Source of the DNA: Ferrovibrio sp036381655
Lineage (GTDB): Bacteria > Pseudomonadota > Alphaproteobacteria > Ferrovibrionales > Ferrovibrionaceae
Direction: 5' to 3'
NCBI RefSeq assembly: GCF_036381655.1
Contig: NZ_DASVCJ010000037.1
Location: 22,725 to 86,724, forward strand
DNA length: 64,000 nt
Shown here: positions 17,791 to 25,684 of the stretch, in pieces
Numbering within the stretch: position 1 is the stretch's first letter
How the letters are laid out: the number at the start of each line of letters is the position of its first letter
Notes under the pieces: model-generated
What the model was told of the DNA's origin: nothing
What the model saw: only the letters and a program-made list of their open reading frames with translations
Databases searched by the model: none
Made by a program: the position numbers and the translations under genes

Positions 17791-18819
17791 ATGCGCCGCC
17801 GGGATTTCCTCAACCGATCCCTCGCCTTCAGCACCGCTGCGGGTGCGGCGGCTTTCCTCGGCCCGTCCGCCGGCGCCAGCGCCGCCGAAGGCCGCTTCTT
17901 CCGCATCCTGACCGGCTCGGCCCATACCACCGCCTTCCCGGTCGGCACGACGCTGGCCACCGCGATCTCCAATCCGCCCGGCAGCCGCCCCTGCGATCGC
18001 GGCGGCTCCTGCGGCGTACCCGGCCTGATCGCGGTCGCGCTGACCAGCCCCGGCTCGCTCGCCAATATCGCCTCGGTCGCCAGCGAAAGCATCGAATCCG
18101 GCTTCGCCCAGGCCGACCTTGCCTACAGCGCCTATCAGGGCGAAGGCGTCTATTTCCGCCACAGCAAGCTGTCCAACCTGCGGGTGCTGTCGAATCTCTA
18201 TCCGGAAACCGTCCATCTGGTGGTGCGGCGCGGCAGCGGCATCGACGAGGTCCGCGACCTGGCCGGCAAGCGCGTTTCGCTGGACCGCGCGGGTTCGGGC
18301 ACGCGGTTCAACGTCGAGATCATCCTCGCCGCCTACGGCCTGCGGCTGAACCAGCTCAAGGTGGTCGAAGTCGATCCGGGCGAGGCCGCCGATATGATGT
18401 CGAAGGACGAACTCGACGCCTTCTTCCTGATCTCCGGCCAGCCGGCCCCCACGGTGGGCGATCTCACCGACCGCGGCGTCGCCGATCTGGTCGCTCTGGC
18501 CGGCAAGCAGATCGACGGCGCGCTGCGCCGTCACCGCTTCTTCAGCCGCGACGTGATTCCCGCCGGCACCTATACCGACGTGAAGGAGATCAGCACGGTC
18601 AGCATCGGCATGCATTGGCTGGTGGCGGATTCGCTCGATGCCGATCTGGCCTACGAGCTGGTGCGCGCGCTGTGGCATCCGCAGAACCGCAAGATCCTCG
18701 ATGCCGGGCCGCTGATGGCGCAGAAAATCCGCCTCGGCACTGCCGTGATCGGCATTTCCGCGCCGCCCCTGCATGACGGCGCCGCCCGCTTCTACCGCGA
18801 GCTGAACCTGATCACATGA
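17791..18819 (+). CDS. Orphan TAXI family TRAP solute-binding protein with Tat-like signal
   Basis: A 342-residue TAXI binding protein. The N-terminus MRRRDFLNRSLAFSTAAGAA carries a twin-arginine motif followed by a hydrophobic stretch, unlike the Sec signal of the TAXI protein at 3764-4726. The mature part has the TAXI pattern: ILTGSAHTTAFPVGTTLA, a Cys-containing segment (PCDRGGSCGVPG) and RVSLDRAGSGTRFNVEII. No TRAP permease is adjacent; the neighbours are a HIT protein and a GST. It may feed the fused permease at 1598-3685, serve a distant one, or act as a signalling binding protein. Two Cys at about 70-75 may form a disulfide. Confidence 0.85.
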   Translation: MRRRDFLNRSLAFSTAAGAAAFLGPSAGASAAEGRFFRILTGSAHTTAFPVGTTLATAISNPPGSRPCDRGGSCGVPGLIAVALTSPGSLANIASVASESIESGFAQADLAYSAYQGEGVYFRHSKLSNLRVLSNLYPETVHLVVRRGSGIDEVRDLAGKRVSLDRAGSGTRFNVEIILAAYGLRLNQLKVVEVDPGEAADMMSKDELDAFFLISGQPAPTVGDLTDRGVADLVALAGKQIDGALRRHRFFSRDVIPAGTYTDVKEISTVSIGMHWLVADSLDADLAYELVRALWHPQNRKILDAGPLMAQKIRLGTAVIGISAPPLHDGAARFYRELNLIT

Positions 18820-18826
18820 AAGCCGC

Positions 18827-19492
18827 TCAGCCCTCCGGCAGCGGCGCTTCCTTGGCCGAGGCGGCGCACCATTCCTGCATCGCCGGCCAGGCATAGATCG
18901 CATCGACATAGGCCGCCGAGATCGGATCGAGCGCCACGCCATAGGTGCGGAACCGCGTCGCCACCGGCGCGAACATGCAATCGGTGATGCTGAAACGGCC
19001 GAACAGGAAGGGGCCGCCGCTGTCGCCGCCCTGATCGGCGCCGAAGCGGCCGCGGCAATCCTGCCAGATCTGCTGGACGCGGGCGATGTCGGCCTTGGCC
19101 TCCTCGCTGGCTGCGCCGGCGGCCTTGCCCAGGCGGGCGATGTCCATCGGCAGATCGCGGCGCAGGGCCATGAAGCCGGCATGCATCTCGGTGGCGATGC
19201 AGCGGGCCACCGCCCGGGCGCGGGCATCCTCGGGCCAGAGCCCGGCCGCCGGGAAGGTCTCGGCCAGGTATTCGCAGATCGCCAGGCTCTCCCAGACCAG
19301 CAGGTCGCCATGCTTGAGGATCGGCACCTTGCCGGCCGGGGAATGGGCCAGAATCTTGGCCCTGGTGTCGGGATGGCGCAGGCCGATCATCACCTCGTCG
19401 AAGGCCGCGCCGGTGGCCTTGAGCGCCAGCCAGGGCCGCAGGCTCCAGCTCGAATAATTCTTGTTGCCAATGACGAGGGTAAGATCGGCCAC
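18827..19492 (-). CDS. Glutathione S-transferase family protein
   Basis: A 221-residue GST. The N-terminal thioredoxin-fold domain (LTLVIGNKNYSSWSLRPWLA) includes the serine of the YSSWSLR motif expected to contact glutathione, and KVPILKHGDLLVWESLAICEYL carries the cis-Pro and the Glu-Ser glutathione gamma-glutamyl site. A helical C-terminal domain follows. The GTG at 19492 is chosen because GGAG lies about eight bases before it and the family sequence begins there; a longer frame to 19576 has no family support. The substrate is unknown. Its stop lies eight bases from the convergent TAXI gene. Confidence 0.88.
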   Translation of the reverse strand: MADLTLVIGNKNYSSWSLRPWLALKATGAAFDEVMIGLRHPDTRAKILAHSPAGKVPILKHGDLLVWESLAICEYLAETFPAAGLWPEDARARAVARCIATEMHAGFMALRRDLPMDIARLGKAAGAASEEAKADIARVQQIWQDCRGRFGADQGGDSGGPFLFGRFSITDCMFAPVATRFRTYGVALDPISAAYVDAIYAWPAMQEWCAASAKEAPLPEG

Positions 19493-19605
19493 GTCCCGCT
19501 CCGTATTTCGTTGCCAGGCTGCAGCCCTTATAACCGAGGAGGCGTTTCCGTCCCAGAGTGGATATCCCGAGTTCAATCCTGACGTCCTGCCGAGGCCTGC
19601 CCGTG

Positions 19606-20982
19606 ACCGTCACCCTGATCGCCAAAGCCCCCGCCGCCATCCGGCTCGAAACCTATAGCGCCAAGCAATGGACGACGCGGCTCGGCCGCGAACGGCCCAA
19701 TATCGCCGGCCTGGCCGCCTCGCAGGGCTTCAAGGCCAAGCCCGGCCAGGTCCTGGTGGTGCCCGACGGCCGCAGCGGCCGGCCGGCCCGGGTGCTGGCC
19801 GGCATCGGCGAAACTCCGGACCCGTGGTCCTACGCCGCCATCGCCGCGGCGCTGCCGCCCGGCGACTACAAGCTGGCGGATGCGAAAGCCGGCGATGCCG
19901 CGGCTTTGGGCTGGGCGCTGAGCGCCTACCGCTTCGACCACTACAAGAAGCCGTCCGAGCGCAAGCCCGCCGCGCGCCTTCTCTGGCCGGCGAAGGCCGA
20001 CCGCGCCCGCGTACAGGCGCTCCATGACGGTATCGTGCTGGCGCGCGACCTGATCAATACGCCCTCCAGCGATATGGGTCCGGCCGAGCTGGCCGAAGCC
20101 GCGCGCGGCATCGCGCTGCTGGGCGGCGCGCAATTCAACTGCATCGTCGGCGACGAGCTGCTGGAGCAGAATTATCCGATGATCCATGCGGTCGGCCGCG
20201 CCTCGGCGCGGCTGCCGCGGCTGATCGACATCACCTGGGGCCATGCCAGGCATCCCAAGCTGACCCTGGTCGGCAAGGGCGTCTGTTTCGATACCGGCGG
20301 GCTGGACCTCAAACCCTCCTCGGCCATGCTGCTGATGAAGAAGGACATGGGCGGCAGCGCCGTGGTGCTGGGGCTTGCCGCCGCGATCATGGCGCTGAAG
20401 CTGCCGGTGCGGCTGCGCGTGCTGATCGCCGCGGTCGAGAACAGCGTCTCGGGCAATGCCATGCGGCCCGGCGACGTGCTGAAAAGCCGCAAGGGGCTCA
20501 CCGTCGAGATCGGCAATACCGACGCCGAAGGCCGGCTGGTGCTGGCCGATGCCCTGGCCGAGGCGGATCGCGAAAAGCCCGACTGGCTGATCGATTGCGC
20601 CACGCTGACCGGCGCCGCGCGCGTCGCCGTCGGCCCCGACCTGCCGGCGCTCTATGCCACCGACGATGCGATGGCCGAGGCGCTGCTGGCCGCCGGCCTG
20701 CAGGCGGCCGATCCGCTCTGGCGCCTGCCGCTGCACAAGCCATACCGCGACTATATCGAGGGCAAGGTCGCCGACATCACCAACTCGGCCGAGACGCCGT
20801 TCGCCGGCTCGATCACCGCGGCCCTGTTCCTCAACGAGTTCGTCGAAAAGACGAAATGCTACGCGCATCTCGACATGTTCGCGTGGAATCCGAAAGCGCG
20901 GCCCGGCCGCCCGCTCGGCGGCGAGGCGACCGGCCTGCGCGCGCTGTTCGCGGCGATCGAAAAACGCTACGGCCGGCGCTGA
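19606..20982 (+). CDS. Leucyl aminopeptidase family (M17) metallopeptidase
   Basis: A 458-residue cytosolic M17 aminopeptidase that removes N-terminal residues using two metal ions. The C-terminal catalytic domain (from about residue 150) has LVGKGVCFDTGGLDLKPSSA, KKDMGGSAVVLG and the signature NTDAEGRLVLADAL; the metal-binding Lys, Asp and Glu residues are in place. The GTG start at 19606 has GAGG seven bases upstream and gives a start of VTVTLIAKAP; a GTG at 19558 would add 16 residues but its ribosome site is too far. The gene runs divergent from the GST. Confidence 0.88.
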   Translation, partial: TVTLIAKAPAAIRLETYSAKQWTTRLGRERPNIAGLAASQGFKAKPGQVLVVPDGRSGRPARVLAGIGETPDPWSYAAIAAALPPGDYKLADAKAGDAAALGWALSAYRFDHYKKPSERKPAARLLWPAKADRARVQALHDGIVLARDLINTPSSDMGPAELAEAARGIALLGGAQFNCIVGDELLEQNYPMIHAVGRASARLPRLIDITWGHARHPKLTLVGKGVCFDTGGLDLKPSSAMLLMKKDMGGSAVVLGLAAAIMALKLPVRLRVLIAAVENSVSGNAMRPGDVLKSRKGLTVEIGNTDAEGRLVLADALAEADREKPDWLIDCATLTGAARVAVGPDLPALYATDDAMAEALLAAGLQAADPLWRLPLHKPYRDYIEGKVADITNSAETPFAGSITAALFLNEFVEKTKCYAHLDMFAWNPKARPGRPLGGEATGLRALFAAIEKRYGRR

Positions 20983-20992
20983 GAACCGGGGA

Positions 20993-21589
20993 TCACGCGC
21001 GCGACGGCCTGTCGCGCGCGAAGGCCTGCATGTCGCGGATGAAGGCGACGAATGCCTTGAGCTGCCCGGCGATGAAATCGCGGCTCGCCTGATCGGTCAG
21101 CCGGCCGCTCGTTTCGTCCACCTTGCTGGCGACCTGGTTGACCATCACCTCGGGCACGTTCATCGCATAGGTGTCGAGATAGACCAGCATCTGGCGCAGG
21201 TGATACTGCGCCCGCGCGCCGCCGAGCAGGCCGGGACTGGCCGACTGGATCAGCACCGGCTTATGCTTGAACGGCTTCTCGGGCAGGCGCGACAGCCAGT
21301 CGATCGCATTCTTCAGTACGCCAGGTACGGAGTAATTGTATTCCGGCGTCACGAAGATCAGGCCGTCGGCGGCGCCGATCTCCTCGCCCACCCGCCGCAC
21401 CGCGGCGGGAAAACCCTCCGCCTGCAGATCGGCGTTGTAGAGCGGGAAATCGCCGACGCTGCCGAGCGCGGCGATGGTCACGCTGGGCGGCGCGAGTTCG
21501 GGCAGGCTGCGGGCGATGGCGGCGTTATACGAGCCCCTGCGCAGGCTGCCGAGCATGGTGACCAGGGTCAATGGCGCTTCGGATGGCAT
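20993..21589 (-). CDS. NADPH-dependent FMN reductase/quinone reductase
   Basis: A 198-residue flavodoxin-fold reductase of the ChrR/YieF type. The FMN phosphate loop is LGSLRRGSYNAAIAR (residues 13-27), and ITPEYNYSVPGVLKNAIDW is represented by VTPEYNYSVPGVLKNAIDW, the isoalloxazine-contacting region. Such enzymes reduce quinones, chromate or azo compounds with NAD(P)H and protect against redox cycling. AAGGGA stands before the ATG at 21589. It is convergent with the aminopeptidase gene, 10 bases apart. Confidence 0.9.
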   Translation of the reverse strand: MPSEAPLTLVTMLGSLRRGSYNAAIARSLPELAPPSVTIAALGSVGDFPLYNADLQAEGFPAAVRRVGEEIGAADGLIFVTPEYNYSVPGVLKNAIDWLSRLPEKPFKHKPVLIQSASPGLLGGARAQYHLRQMLVYLDTYAMNVPEVMVNQVASKVDETSGRLTDQASRDFIAGQLKAFVAFIRDMQAFARDRPSRA

Positions 21590-21861
21590 GGAATTCCCTT
21601 CTCAGACCGGATGCCATCTAGGCTGCGATCGAGCATTGTCGATAGCGTCGCCAGGGCAGCGCCGCCAGGGCAGCGCCGGCAGCACAACAGCAGATGGAAA
21701 AGCGACGGCAGAAAAAACTTCCGCCGCCGGTGAACCAATCCTTAAGCATCGTGTTTTTGTCACAGACGTCACGAGGTTGTCGCAAAGGCGGCGCGATTTG
21801 CCACCTTAGACTGAAGCTCTCGAATGGGGTTCACGGGCACAAACAGAAAATGGAGGGAACC

Positions 21862-22041
21862 ATGGCTTCCCCCGGTCTCATTTTTTTCCTCGTCCTCGCG
21901 GTGCTGCAATTCTTCATCATAGCCGACGGCATGGTGCAATGGTTCCATATCAACTGGCTGATTGCCGCCAATTGCGCCGCCTTCCTCAGCGGCCTGCCGC
22001 TTTTCGCCAGCTTCTACCTGCTGGGCAACCGGCGCGGCTGA
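21862..22041 (+). CDS. 59-residue membrane protein, unknown
   Basis: A short protein with two hydrophobic segments: LIFFLVLAVLQFFIIADGMV and CAAFLSGLPLFASFYLLG, ending NRRG. A strong ribosome site (GGAGGG, five bases upstream) precedes ATG 21862, which picks this start from a longer spurious frame beginning at 21694. It stands alone between the FMN reductase (divergent) and the slipin gene (convergent). No family recognised; probably an inner-membrane protein. Confidence 0.65.
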   Translation: MASPGLIFFLVLAVLQFFIIADGMVQWFHINWLIAANCAAFLSGLPLFASFYLLGNRRG

Positions 22042-22127
22042 GCCGGGGCGGGCGCCGGGCAATTTGGCAGCGGCGCAACTCTGGGTGATACCGCGCCGGA
22101 CGCTCGCCGCGCCGCCGGCCGGCTGCC

Positions 22128-22901
22128 TCAGCCTCCGGCCGCGTCGCCGCCGGCCCGGCCGACAAAGCCGCGCAGCATCTCCATCGGGAAGGGAAAGACG
22201 ATGGTCGAGCTATTCTGCGCGCCGATCATGTTCAGCGTGCCGAGATAGCGCAACTGCATCGCCTCGGGCCGCCGGCTCATGATCTCGGCGGCTTCCAGCA
22301 GCTTCTGCGCCGCCTGCAATTCGCCCTCGGCATTGATCACCTTGGCGCGCCGCTCGCGTTCGGCCTCGGCCTGGCGGGCGATGACGCGGATCATGCTTTC
22401 GCTGATATCGACATGCTTGATCTCGACATTGGCGACCTTGATACCCCAGGCATCGGTCTGCACGTCCAGGATTTCCTGGATGTCGCTGTTGAGCTTGTCG
22501 CGCGAACTCAGCATCTCGTCCAGGTCATGCTTGCCCAGCACGGAGCGGAGCGTGGTCTGCGCAAGCTGCCCCGTCGCCGCCATGAAATCGGCGACCTGGA
22601 TGATCGCCTTGTCCGGCTCGACGATGCGGAAATAGATCACCGCATTGACCTTCACCGAAACGTTGTCGCGCGAGATCACATCCTGGCTCGGCACGTCCAG
22701 CACCAGGGTGCGCAGATCCGTACGCACCATCTGCTGCACATAGGGGATCAGGATGATCAGCCCCGGCCCTTTGACGCCGGTGAAGCGGCCGAGCGTGAAG
22801 ACGACGCCGCGCTCGTATTCGCGCAGGATGCGGATCGCCGCCATCAGGAACAGCGCGATCAGGATGACAAGCGGCGCGATGAATGCGTATTGCTGCCACA
22901 T
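22128..22901 (-). CDS. Slipin (SPFH/band 7 family protein)
   Basis: A 257-residue membrane-anchored scaffold. An N-terminal helix (residues 6-25) is followed by the SPFH domain (about 28-200): REYERGVVFTLGRFTGVKGPG, RTLVLDVPSQDVISRDNVSV and a coiled C-terminal helix, AEAERERRAKVINAEGELQA. Slipins oligomerise on membranes and are almost always paired with an NfeD protein, which here is encoded 21 bases upstream on the same strand. The NfeD protease of such pairs cleaves the slipin C-terminus in archaea. Role likely in membrane integrity. Confidence 0.93.
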   Translation of the reverse strand: MWQQYAFIAPLVILIALFLMAAIRILREYERGVVFTLGRFTGVKGPGLIILIPYVQQMVRTDLRTLVLDVPSQDVISRDNVSVKVNAVIYFRIVEPDKAIIQVADFMAATGQLAQTTLRSVLGKHDLDEMLSSRDKLNSDIQEILDVQTDAWGIKVANVEIKHVDISESMIRVIARQAEAERERRAKVINAEGELQAAQKLLEAAEIMSRRPEAMQLRYLGTLNMIGAQNSSTIVFPFPMEMLRGFVGRAGGDAAGG

Positions 22902-22922
22902 CGGAGCGGTCCTTTTCTGGTT

Positions 22923-24383
22923 CTATGGAACTTTCATCTGCTCGCGTCCCGGATCGGACGCCGAGTCGGACGTCGGGTCGGGCGCCACGTCGAGCGTCAG
23001 GTCATGCAGCGCCTTGACGCGCACGCGCTGGCCCGGTGCGAATTGCGCCGCCGCCTCTGCTTTCCAGCGTTCGCCATGCACCAGCACGAAACCCGCGCCG
23101 TCGCCCCATTCCAGCACCGTGGCGGAAGCGCCGATCATCTGCTCGCGCCCGGTGACGACGCCGCGCCGCTGCGCCTTGTAGGCCAGACGCAGGATCAGCA
23201 TGACGAAGCCGAGCGTCACGCCGGCGATGGCGGCCGTCACCGGCCAGTCGATCTCGAATTCCGGCAGCTCGGTATCGATCAGGATGGTGGCGCCCAGCAC
23301 GAAGGCGATGGCGCCGCCGATCCCCAGGGCGCCGACCGAGGGCGTGAATACCTCGCCGATCATCAGCGCCACGCCGAGCAGCATCAGCCCGGCGCCGGCG
23401 TAATTCACCGGCAGCGCCGCCAGGGCGTAGAGGCCGATCAGCAGGCAGATCCCGCCGATCACGCCGGGGAAGAAGACGCCCGGATTCATGAATTCGAAGA
23501 TCAGGCCGTAGATGCCGATCATCATCAGGATCAGCGCCACGTTCGGATCGGTGATCGCCGCCAGCAGCTTGGTGCGCCAGTCCGGCGCCAGCGGCACGAC
23601 TGACAATCCGGCGGTGGCGAGGGTCGTTTCGCCGGCACCGAGCTTCACCTGGCGGCCATCGATCGCCTGCAGCAGCGCCGCTTCGTCGGCGGCGATCAGG
23701 TCGGCGACATGCTGCGCCGTCGCCTCGGTGGCGGAAAGGCTGACGCCCTGGCGCACCGCCTGCTCGGCCCAATCGGCATTGCGGCCGCGCAGCTCGGCCA
23801 GCGAGCGGATATAGGCGGTGGCGTCGTTGACCACCTTCTTCTCCATCGCGCTCATGCCTTCGGTGGCGGCGGGCTTCGCCGCGCCGTCATCCTGCTGCCC
23901 GTCCGTCTTGCCGCCATCCTTGGGCGCGGGCTTCTCGCCGCCGCCGAATGGCAGGCCGCCGCCCAGCCGCACCGGCGTCGCCGCGCCGAGATTGGTGCCC
24001 GGCGCCATCGCCGCGATGTGGCTGGCATAAAGAATATAGGTGCCGGCGCTGGCCGCCCGCGCGCCGCTCGGGCTGACATAGGCCGCAACGGGAATCGGCG
24101 AGGCGAGAATGGCGCGGATGATCTGGCGCATGGCGGTATCCAGGCCGCCCGGCGTGTCCATGCGCAGGATCACCAGCGCGGCGTTGCGCGCCTTGGCCTG
24201 TTCAAGACCGCGCGTGACGTAGTCCGCCGTGGCCGGTCCGATGGCGCCGTCGATCGTCAGTTCGAGCGCGATGCGGCCGTTCTGCGACAGCGCCGGCGCA
24301 ACGGCCAAACCGATACCGCCCGCCGCCAATGCGAGCAGCAGGAAAACCCGCCGAACCAATGCCTGGACCTGTGCCACCGGCAT
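22923..24383 (-). CDS. nfeD: NfeD-family membrane serine protease
   Basis: A 486-residue long-form NfeD. A signal sequence (about residues 12-34) precedes a ClpP-like protease domain (about 38-260) whose catalytic Ser lies in ARAASAGTYILYASH and whose Lys is probably in EKKVVNDATAYIRSLAELRG. It is followed by four or five membrane helices (about 265-400) and a C-terminal OB-fold NfeD domain (GREQMIGASATVLEWGDGAG). It acts with the downstream slipin (21 bases later). A low-complexity insert rich in Gly, Lys and Asp (about 150-170) lies in the protease domain. Confidence 0.92.
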   Translation of the reverse strand: MPVAQVQALVRRVFLLLALAAGGIGLAVAPALSQNGRIALELTIDGAIGPATADYVTRGLEQAKARNAALVILRMDTPGGLDTAMRQIIRAILASPIPVAAYVSPSGARAASAGTYILYASHIAAMAPGTNLGAATPVRLGGGLPFGGGEKPAPKDGGKTDGQQDDGAAKPAATEGMSAMEKKVVNDATAYIRSLAELRGRNADWAEQAVRQGVSLSATEATAQHVADLIAADEAALLQAIDGRQVKLGAGETTLATAGLSVVPLAPDWRTKLLAAITDPNVALILMMIGIYGLIFEFMNPGVFFPGVIGGICLLIGLYALAALPVNYAGAGLMLLGVALMIGEVFTPSVGALGIGGAIAFVLGATILIDTELPEFEIDWPVTAAIAGVTLGFVMLILRLAYKAQRRGVVTGREQMIGASATVLEWGDGAGFVLVHGERWKAEAAAQFAPGQRVRVKALHDLTLDVAPDPTSDSASDPGREQMKVP

Positions 24384-24466
24384 GCCTCCAAGACGGCCAT
24401 GACTCTAAGATAGGACGCCCGCCATTCGGCGGAAGACCGCAGATTTCAGCGGCTTCGCCATTGCCT

Positions 24467-24536
24467 GGATTTCGTTGTCCGGATTCCGTTGTCCGGATTC
24501 CGTTGCCCGGATTCCGTTGCCCGGATTCCGTTGCCC
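24467..24536. repeat. 14-bp tandem repeat, five copies
   Basis: Unit GGATTCCGTTGCCC. Copies start at 24467, 24481, 24495, 24509 and 24523; the last three are identical, the second differs by one base and the first by two. A degenerate sixth unit follows at 24537. No spacer sequence separates them, so this is a minisatellite, not a CRISPR. Confidence 0.9.
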
Positions 24537-24650
24537 GGATTTCGCGCGCCCCTGCGCCACGACTCATGGCGCACCATGTTCTCATCACTTGGAACATAGG
24601 ACAGAATAGCCTTGACTGCAAGCCGAAATGTTCTTATTCTGACCCAAATA

Positions 24651-24846
24651 GTCGTTCCCGGGCCTCCCCCTTCGCGGGGACGACGGAATACTGGGGTTGG
24701 ACATCGTGGATCGGAACAGGCAATCCCGCCCAATCGTCACCCCGGGCGAGACGGCCGTTCGCCGGCGAGACCCGGGATCCCATTAAAGAAATGGGATTCC
24801 GGCTCGCGCGGCGCGGCGGAAAGCGCGCCGCGCGAGCCGGAATGAC
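24651..24846. repeat. Cluster of REP-like palindromes
   Basis: Three neighbouring elements. At 24651-24685 GTCGT and ACGAC flank a CCCC/GGGG stem around TTCG. At 24777-24797 ATCCCAT and ATGGGAT form a 7-bp stem. At 24796-24843 a perfect 20-bp inverted repeat (arms 24796-24815 and 24824-24843, 8-nt loop) begins ATTCCGGCTCGCGC. The pattern of paired ATTCC/GGAAT and CCCG/CGGG ends matches the kind of palindromic element found scattered between genes in alphaproteobacteria. Confidence 0.7.
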
Positions 24847-24979
24847 GGCAAGGAGCGACAGAAAATCAAAGGCTGCCACGAAAACCAGGCCGCCCCGGAA
24901 TCGAAAGAGATTTAATTGGCTTTACTTGGCTCCAATTGGCTTCCAATCCGACGCAACCGGCTGCGCCAGCCGGTATCGC

Positions 24980-25603
24980 TCAGGCCAGAGGGGGCCGCGT
25001 CGCCTGCATGGCAGGCCGGGCGTCGAAAACGGCGAACCAGCGCGCCAGATCGGGCCGGCCGCCGCGCCAGCCGGCCTCCGGATGGCGGAAATCGTAGTAG
25101 CCGAGCGCGCAGGCGATGGCGATCTCGCCGATGCTGGGCGTTTCGAACAGGCTGGCGGCCTCCTGTTCGAGCACATCGAGCGCCGCCGCGATCGCCGCTT
25201 CCTGGCGCGCGATCACCGCATCGCTGCGCTGCCCGTCGGGGCGGCGCAACTCGACGAAGCGGCGGATGACAGCTTCGGCAAGCCCGTCGCCCAGGGCCTG
25301 ACGCCGCAGGCTGCGCCAGCGCTGCGGCCCGCGCTGGGGGAAGATGCGGCCGGCTTCCGAACGGAGGCCCTCGGCCACGGCATAGCTGTCGAGGAACTCG
25401 CAGATCACCGGAGAATCATACAGCGCGACCCCGTCGGGCAATTCCAGCACCGGCACTTTGGCCAGCGGGTTGCTGCCGCGCAAATCCGCCGCGGTCCAGG
25501 GATCGGTCAGTACCAGTTCGATCCGCTCGGCGAGGCCGAGTTCGATGGCCGCGACCCGCACCTTGCGGGCAAAAGGAGAGGTCGTGGCATAGCGCAGCTT
25601 CAT
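24980..25603 (-). CDS. Glutathione S-transferase family protein
   Basis: A 207-residue GST. The N-terminal domain begins MKLRYATTSPFARKVRVAAI with the catalytic Ser candidate in TTSPFARK, and NPLAKVPVLELPDGVALYDSPVI carries the cis-Pro and the Asp-Ser glutathione site. The C-terminal helical domain has the conserved SIGEIAIACALGYYDFR. AAGGA lies about seven bases before ATG 25603. It is upstream-adjacent to ecm on the same strand but 81 bases apart, so co-transcription is possible. Substrate unknown. Confidence 0.88.
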   Translation of the reverse strand: MKLRYATTSPFARKVRVAAIELGLAERIELVLTDPWTAADLRGSNPLAKVPVLELPDGVALYDSPVICEFLDSYAVAEGLRSEAGRIFPQRGPQRWRSLRRQALGDGLAEAVIRRFVELRRPDGQRSDAVIARQEAAIAAALDVLEQEAASLFETPSIGEIAIACALGYYDFRHPEAGWRGGRPDLARWFAVFDARPAMQATRPPLA

Positions 25604-25684
25604 CGCGGGTCCTTATTAACAGGATCAGCGACAGAATAAACGCATGAAAGAAATTTTAGTTATGCTGCGATTGCAACGCTGCGT

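Larger units (their letters stand above)
24384..24979. other. 596-bp repeat-rich intergenic region, no gene
   Basis: Between nfeD and a convergent-side GST gene. It holds a 14-bp tandem repeat (24467-24536), a cluster of REP-like palindromes including a perfect 20-bp hairpin (24651-24846), and an AT-richer tail (24849-24950) with TTGGCT three times. Long open frames cross it but have no family-like content. Confidence 0.7.

Noticed and set aside
21694..21861. Longer N-terminus for the 59-residue membrane protein
   Set aside because: The added residues are basic and unlike a membrane protein, and a strong ribosome site lies just before the internal ATG at 21862.
24467..24536. CRISPR array
   Set aside because: Units of 14 bp follow one another directly without unique spacers, and no cas genes are near.
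24329..25639. A 436-codon plus-strand frame across the repeats and the GST gene
   Set aside because: It runs through the tandem repeat and antisense to a clear GST; its protein is repeat-derived.
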